Shown here in pieces: positions 60,101 to 64,000 of a stretch of DNA of 64,000 nt (the stretch's first letter is position 1; each line of letters begins with the position of its first letter). This DNA is from Mya arenaria. Lineage: Eukaryota; Mollusca; Bivalvia; Myida; Myidae. The translations under genes and the position numbers were made by a program. The DNA is taken from NCBI RefSeq assembly GCF_026914265.1, contig NC_069133.1, forward strand, positions 8,501,937-8,565,936, read 5' to 3'. Under the pieces are notes generated by a model. It was not told the DNA's origin and ran no database searches. It saw only the letters and a program-made list of their open reading frames with translations.

Positions 60101-62340
60101 ACAACAACAACAACAAACAGACATATGTTTGCGTTCAGCACGCATTGTACTTGCTGTGAAATGAGAGCCATTTAGATATAGGCCTTGGACTAAGCTTCAA
60201 GCATTTGTACTGGTTTTTCTGGTTTTAGCTGGTCCCTTATTAAAAAAAAGAAATTCTAGTTATTTTTAACCCTTAGGGTTGTTGTGCAAATCTTCAAGAT
60301 TAGCCATAACTCAAAACCCATTCTGGCCATTTAGATGGATCATGGTACACTTATTGCCTCAGAAAATACACACATATAAAGCAAGACCCATAACTCTGGC
60401 TTAAAAATTATTGAGTCATCCCCCTTGTTTGCCTGAAAAACAACAACCGACAAATATTGGGGTTTGTTCTTTTGCACTCTTGTTGATTATTATCATTTCA
60501 CATTAGATGTGCCACAGTACATGAAGGTTGTTGCAATTTAATATTAGAAATAGGCCTGTCATCTCCATTATATATCATTCAAATTAAACCACATGATACG
60601 TTATGTGAATGCTGCACTTCCTTGGCACCTAATTGTTTGATCTGTGACAGATCCTTGGAATATTTGGTTTTCCAGAATAAAGAATTGAATTAAAGAAAGG
60701 TGTCTGTCTTTCAGATAAGCAAGTGAAAAAAAGAAGGCTTTTGAAATGGACTGGTATTGGTCATAAAATCTTATGCTAATGTAAATTATATCAAGTATTA
60801 TATTAATTAAATTATCAAACGGGTTGATTGAAACAAAAGTTCCAAGATATTTCTAGTTGTTTATATTTAGGACAAAAGGATAGTAGAATTATAGTTTGCA
60901 CAACAACAATATTTTCAATCAAACAATTTCGAACCTCATCTGGTCTTCAGTAGAGTTCATATTTGGAATTATTTAAACTTTTGCTGTTTTAGTCGTCCAC
61001 AGACCTGGATGTGCTACCTGTTGGTGTGGACGCTCTCAGAGACTGGGTAAGGCCTATTGAATACTTGAAAATAAAAATCATAATTATAAATATAGTTTTT
61101 GTTGTACATTATGCATATATGTAGTAAATTCCATCATTCTGGCTTAGCTGCTTATGAAGAAATGTCCCTAGATTCGTAACAGAGAGAAATGAATGATAGT
61201 TGGCATCCTTACATGTATGTTGTGCCGATAGTTCAAACTTTATTTATTTTTAACGAAGACAGTTCTATTAACTTATGCTTAGTCACTCTCATTGGCAAGG
61301 TGTTGTACAAGTGTGTTGTCTTGTTTAATTTGGAAACGCAGAGAACTTGAAAAAACCGAAAATTGCAGAGAAAAAAAACTTTTTTTGGCTTGGTGATCAG
61401 CAGCCAAACTCACATGTGTCCCTCTTATTTTATTTTGTTATGAAATATAGAGATTCCATCATTGTGTAACAAATAAACGCACAAACTTTCATGCTATTAG
61501 AACATAACATACATTTGTACCAACAGACATATACAAAATTATCCGAGTTGTATGCAGACTTTAAACATTTAACTGACTTTATGTATGGCCTTCTCTGTCT
61601 GTTTCTATATGTGGATTGCGATTAAGGAGTTGCTACAAACATTTAACTGACTTCATTTATTATTTTTTCTGTCTGTTTTAGGAGATTGATGGTTGGTTGA
61701 GGAGTCGCTGTGTGGAGAACCTTGCCACATCCTCCGCCTCTCTTACCTCACTTTCCCAGCTGCTGGGCAAGATCAGCAACATAGTTATCAACGACAACAT
61801 CGGAGAGGAGGTGGGTGTGGTACTATCACTTTGGCTACTGTGACAGTATAATCCCATCTTTAACACCATTTCTTTAATGATTAAATATCCCTTCTGCATA
61901 AAATTATGTAAATATTTGATTTAAAGTATTAAAAACATTATTTATACAACCAAAGCATATTCTCATAAACTAAATTGGACAACTATACTAGGAATTCAAA
62001 TACCGGTATTTGTGACGGTTATGTTTGGTATACAAGTTTCTTTGGTGTTTATCTATTTATTTTGTTAATGTTTAGATCTTAGTGAAATTAAAATTCATGA
62101 AGAAGCCTTGTATCCAAATATTGACCTCAGCAATGATGATAAATAATTACAATCTAAATGACCTCAAGACAAAAACACATAGACACAAACCTTGCTGGAG
62201 ATGTGGCTACAAGTGGACAATTTTATTTCTCCCCCAGGTGAAGACAGCTGTGTTGGCAATGCAGGAGGCCCTGGAAGACCTTCAACAGGGGAATTTAGAG
62301 TTAGCCTACCTTAAGTCTAGGAATGCCATCAGGGCCTCAG
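45048..62340 (+). CDS. PIGS: GPI transamidase component PIG-S, thirteen exons seen, both ends missing
   Basis: PIG-S is an ER-membrane subunit of the GPI transamidase, which cuts the C-terminal signal of a precursor protein and attaches a GPI anchor. Thirteen exons with GT/AG borders join in phase into about 480 residues (family about 550). The N-terminal membrane segment reads [20 protein letters not shown], followed by [13 protein letters not shown]. Later landmarks are [79 protein letters not shown] and SVENLAT-like [20 protein letters not shown] followed by ISNIVI. All are strong family blocks. The first exon lies upstream of 45048 and the C-terminal part with the second membrane helix lies beyond 64000. 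No lesions. Introns are large and repeat-filled. Confidence 0.95.
45652..45748 (+). CDS. PIGS: PIGS exon
   Basis: [16 protein letters not shown]... to the donor GTAAGT; phase 0 in, phase 1 out. Confidence 0.88.
45950..46290. repeat. short repeat with 'actcgcaaaaat' motifs (PIGS intron)
   Basis: 'ttgcaaaatgcgagcc', 'actcgcaaaaattcaaaa' and 'gcactcgcaaaaatttgtga' recur in direct and partly inverse order. Probable dispersed repeat; family not recognised. Confidence 0.35.
46824..49580 (+). mobile_element. Helentron-like tandem-core element family 1, nested copies (PIGS intron)
   Basis: The copy starts at 46827 with AGCTCTACTGGCC and a 'cgtgcgtccg' short repeat. About 170-bp core units carry 'gaaacttgtacagtatctag' and 'aaaaccagccagatccgccc'. 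A second copy (47294-48472) is inserted inside a core unit, and the outer copy resumes at 48473. Both 3' ends (48472, 49580) read GCCAGTAGAGCATAGGCCC, TTTT, GGGCCTCTTGTT. That is an inverse of the 5' motif, then a GGCCC-TTTT-GGGCC hairpin, then a short tail. No coding capacity. Confidence 0.75.
49645..49746 (+). CDS. PIGS: PIGS exon
   Basis: Acceptor GATCTAG, donor GTCAGA; phase 1 in and out. Poorly conserved luminal segment ([17 protein letters not shown]); accepted because phase and position fit. Confidence 0.75.
50316..50459 (+). CDS. PIGS: PIGS exon
   Basis: [20 protein letters not shown], then [19 protein letters not shown]; donor GTGAGT; phase 1 in and out. Confidence 0.88.
50538..51304. 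mobile_element. hAT non-autonomous element E2 (PIGS intron)
   Basis: Starts TAGGGATGCAAACGAATGG and ends GTTTGAATCCCTA, with a perfect 8-bp target duplication CTATAAAT (50530-50537 and 51305-51312). Subterminal 'cgaatattcg' motifs are repeated at both ends. No coding frame. Confidence 0.88.
51315..52226. mobile_element. hAT non-autonomous element E1 (PIGS intron)
   Basis: Starts TAGGGATGGAAACCGGATAC and ends TTTGCTTCCATCCCTA, with a perfect 8-bp target duplication ATAAATAT (51307-51314 and 52227-52234). 'ggtatccggatattcg'-type motifs lie inside both ends. Non-coding. It abuts E2, and their target duplications overlap. Confidence 0.9.
52816..53078. mobile_element. inverted-repeat MITE next to a PIGS exon
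   Basis: 'gttcattaagcatcttaagt' at about 52829 is mirrored by 'acttgagatgttttatgaat' at about 53050, with 'ggggt' outside both arms. About 260 bp, non-coding, ending about 95 bp before the PIGS exon at 53175. Confidence 0.6.
53175..53287 (+). CDS. PIGS: PIGS exon
   Basis: [20 protein letters not shown] and on to ARKNLK; donor GTGACC; phase 1 in, 0 out. Confidence 0.85.
53870..53990 (+). CDS. PIGS: PIGS exon
   Basis: [20 protein letters not shown] followed by [16 protein letters not shown]; the core motif 'GYxVTxTLxxPxP' is typical of PIG-S. Phase 0 in, 1 out. Confidence 0.92.
54357..54418 (+). CDS. PIGS: PIGS exon
   Basis: [20 protein letters not shown]; acceptor TATTTTCAG, donor GTAAGT; phase 1 in, 0 out. 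Confidence 0.88.
54776..56617 (+). mobile_element. Helentron/pearl-like tandem-core element family 2 (PIGS intron)
   Basis: 5' motif ATGCCCCCGAAGGTGGGCAT, then a (CCGT)n run (about 54810-54838). About nine core units of 180 bp follow ('gtaactttcccttgtatgga', 'ccaagacgacgtgtcgcgtg', 'caaaggtcaaggtcacactt'). The 3' end has TTCGGGGGCAT (inverse of the 5' motif), the hairpin GTCACA-TAC-TGTGAC, and AGCTCTTGTT. The (CCGT)n plus tandem core matches what is known of bivalve 'pearl' elements. Confidence 0.82.
56957..57065 (+). CDS. PIGS: PIGS exon
   Basis: [16 protein letters not shown] then [16 protein letters not shown], a strongly conserved PIG-S block; donor GTAAGT; phase 0 in, 1 out. Confidence 0.93.
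57134..58357 (+). mobile_element. tandem-core element family 3 with an embedded family 4 fragment (PIGS intron)
   Basis: 5' motif GTGTCGCCTGAAAAGACGAC, CG-rich 'cggcggcgtccgcgtccc', then about five core units of ~155 bp ('ttgtccggggcatatct', 'atcaacttgaaacttcat', 'gagttattgccctttgtta'). The inverse TCAGGCGACAC lies near 58325, followed by a weak hairpin and TTCTAG. A second motif, TAGCTCACCAGAGGTGAGCT with a short 'gtccgtcgtccgtctg', starts at 57995 and looks like the start of a further family inserted within it. Confidence 0.65.
58478..58748. mobile_element. hAT-like MITE (PIGS intron)
   Basis: 'cagtgttttttttcac' at the left and 'gctgaaaaaaacactg' at the right form inverted ends; about 270 bp, non-coding. 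The target duplication is unclear. Confidence 0.5.
58993..59082 (+). CDS. PIGS: PIGS exon
   Basis: [20 protein letters not shown] then [11 protein letters not shown]; acceptor GTCTGTAG, donor GTGAGA; phase 1 in and out. Confidence 0.92.
59619..59697 (+). pseudogene. decayed partial duplicate of PIGS exon 10
   Basis: After a CCAG acceptor-like site the sequence reads [16 protein letters not shown] in the exon's phase, against [16 protein letters not shown] in the real exon. A one-base frame change then gives VYIYPKENA against [13 protein letters not shown]. The second half of the exon is missing and no donor follows. It lies 131 bp before exon 10. Confidence 0.7.
59750..59925 (+). CDS. PIGS: PIGS exon 10
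   Basis: [20 protein letters not shown] to [10 protein letters not shown]; acceptor CTGTTACAG, donor GTATGT; phase 1 in, 0 out. SPQWGGI is a hallmark of the family. A decayed copy of its first half lies 131 bp upstream. Confidence 0.95.
60100..60990. other. PIGS intron, nothing recognised
   Basis: An AAC run at 60099-60117 and AT-rich intron sequence; no exon or transposon end seen. Confidence 0.45.
60993..61046 (+). CDS. PIGS: PIGS exon
   Basis: [18 protein letters not shown]; 54 bases, phase 0 both sides; acceptor TGCTGTTTTAG, donor GTAAGG. Confidence 0.85.
61682..61810 (+). CDS. PIGS: PIGS exon
   Basis: [20 protein letters not shown], then [19 protein letters not shown]; donor GTGGGT; phase 0 both sides. 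Confidence 0.95.
62238..62340 (+). CDS. PIGS: PIGS exon 13
   Basis: [20 protein letters not shown], then [14 protein letters not shown]; acceptor CTCCCCCAG, donor GTATGA; phase 1 out. The next exon (membrane-proximal and C-terminal part) lies beyond the window. Confidence 0.92.
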
Positions 62341-62451
62341 GTATGATACAAGCTTAGGGGCTGGCTCAGTCAGGGACTGGCTCGGCTGAGGGGCTGGCTA
62401 GGGTAGGGGCTGTCAATGCAAGAGGGACGAGTGATCAAGCCAAAGTGTGTG

Positions 62452-62930
62452 GGAGGGGGGTAGCCTTCATGCCATCAGGGCCTTCTGGTAGGTTGGTTAA
62501 TATGTAGGGGATGAGTGTGATGTGTCCCTTTAGGACCTTCAATGCAGGAAGTGATATTCAGCCTGTAGTTCAGAAATACCATCAGGGTCAAAGGAAGGCT
62601 ACAAGCAGGGTAGGGATGGTTGAGAAGGGGTAGGGGTATGGACAGATGTTGGCGCTAAAACATATACTGCAGGGACCTGGAATCAGCCTATCTCCAGGCG
62701 AGGAACATCATCAGGGTATCAGGTATACCATATCCAGGATTTGTGGGGAGGGTTGTCAATATATGAGGTCCTGTAGGACCCAAACAGGTGAATCTTGAGT
62801 CAACATACCTGCCACCCAGGAATGCCATCAGGGCTTCTGGTAAACAACAACCAGGGGTGGTTGGGAGGGCTGAGGTAGGAGGGTTAGCAATGTATAAGGC
62901 TCTGTAGGACTCAAACAGGTGCCAGGGGCC
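62452..62930 (+). repeat. degenerate tandem copies of the PIGS exon 13/intron junction
   Basis: The last ~60 bases of exon 13 plus its donor recur at about 62462-62490, 62528-62600, 62665-62722 and 62770-62841, with a partial fifth at about 62900. Examples: 'gcgaggaacatcatcagggt' and 'ccaggaatgccatcagggct', against 'tctaggaatgccatcagggc' in the exon. Each copy is followed by a diverged form of the same G-rich intron start ('gtaggggctgtcaatg'). Confidence 0.7.
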
Positions 62931-62934
62931 TATT

Positions 62935-63585
62935 TTGGTCCCTATTTTTTAATACTATGTTGAGTGCCACAGGCTTATATAAAGTGGGTCATTTTATGAT
63001 TTTACATTGTATAAATGGCCACAATTACAAGGAGACTGTTTCTTTATATAAGTAAACCTTTAACGTAAAAACATATTATGACAATCACTTCAGTAAAACG
63101 GAAACTTTGAAATGTTTACTTGAACATATACATGTCATACGTTTATTTCCTAAATAGCAACATTCTTGAGAACTCAAAATGTTTTGCGCTGGCGTTGTCA
63201 TTTGGTTATATCAGTTTTGGATATAAAAAAACTAATTACTGCAGCACTGTCTATTCTTCCCAGTGTATTTGTTTATAAATGAAGAAATTAAAGCAGGTTG
63301 AATAATGCCTCTTTACAGCTTTTCAATTCCCTACTAGCAAGCAAAAAACTGTGAACTAAAATGCTTTGTTTCTTAAGTATCATGTTCCAACAACCCTAAA
63401 GAATAACAATAAACAGTCAAATGATGATAGCTTTTGTTTCAATGTTGAACAAATACACCACTATTTTAGATTGTGTGTATGTGCAACATTAAACCATCTA
63501 GCTTTATCTGTCTACAGTGATGTAATGGATATGGTCCCTGATTGCAGTGTCTTAAAACTATGATAATGTTATTAAAAAAAAATCT
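62935..63585. other. PIGS intron, nothing recognised
   Basis: AT-rich, no exon matching the missing C-terminal part of PIG-S was found. Confidence 0.5.
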
Positions 63586-63587
63586 TT

Positions 63588-64000
63588 TTAGCTTGACTAT
63601 TCGAAGAATAAGGAGAGCTATAATACTCATCCAAGCAACGGCGTCGGCGTCACCCCTTGGTTAAGGTTTTGCGTGCAAGCACACATAGGTTAATATCTCA
63701 GCAACTACCTGAGTTATTGCATTAAGACTTGATACAATGGTACTCAACCATCCAACCTACTTAATTAACCAAGTTTGATAACTCTACTTTTCATTTAATG
63801 CAAATAATAGGCCTTTATTATTTGACTTAGAAATTCTGGTTAAGGTTTTGCGTGCAAGCACACATAGGTTAATATCTCAGCAACTACTTGAGGTATTGCA
63901 TTGAGACTTGATACAATGGTACTCAACCATCCAATCTACTTAATTAACCAAGTAAGATAACACTAGTTTGCATTTAATGCATATTATAGGCCTTTATTAT
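63588..64000 (+). mobile_element. tandem-core element family 5, cut by the window edge
   Basis: Starts TTTTTAGCTTGACTATTCGA with an 'attcgaagaat' hairpin, then 'aacggcgtcggcgtcacc', then core units of 181 bp ('ggttaaggttttgcgtgcaa' at 63658 and 63839). Same layout as families 1-3; the 3' end is outside the window. Confidence 0.7.

Overview
This is eukaryotic, AT-rich, intron-containing genomic DNA, most likely from a bivalve mollusc. The evidence is spliced genes with GT/AG junctions, a molluscan-type nicotinic receptor subunit in two coding exons, and very dense repeats of kinds common in bivalves: (CCGT)n-linked elements with ~150-180 bp tandem cores, pogo/Tigger and hAT deletion derivatives, LINE fragments and tRNA-derived SINEs. 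I cannot name the species.

Layout. 1-13 kb has no intact gene. It holds a local duplication, a tRNA-like SINE, a pogo-like element (3735-4579), a Tigger derivative (6197-7397), LINE scraps and two decayed nicotinic receptor fragments, one on each strand. 13.3-33 kb carries three tandem copies of one immunoglobulin-superfamily receptor gene on the + strand. Copy A (13331-19085) is nearly complete, with a LINE in its large intron and one frame break. Copy B (23631-26600) is a pseudogene. Copy C (31330-32909) is shrunken but open. Between A and B lie a transposase remnant and a three-exon SWIM zinc-finger gene fragment (- strand, 22129-20921). 35.4-37.7 kb holds an apparently intact two-exon nicotinic acetylcholine receptor-like subunit (- strand).

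39.9-43.3 kb is a complete foldback-type transposon. It has 9-bp target duplications, inverted ends, and two oppositely oriented tandem arrays of hairpin-bearing units around a loop that encodes part of an SGNH hydrolase. A second Tigger copy follows. From 45.05 kb to the right edge runs PIGS, the GPI-transamidase subunit gene (+ strand). Thirteen coding exons are resolved; the first and last are outside what I could find. Its introns hold nested Helentron-like elements, two abutting hAT elements with perfect 8-bp target duplications, a decayed copy of exon 10, and a degenerate tandem expansion of the exon 13/intron junction.

The genes do not form an operon or pathway. The Ig receptor and the nicotinic subunit are cell-surface proteins; PIGS is an ER housekeeping enzyme. 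The most unusual content is mobile: the foldback element and a set of unrelated-sequence repeat families that share one architecture (5' motif, CG-rich short repeat, tandem core, subterminal inverted copy of the 5' motif, 3' hairpin).
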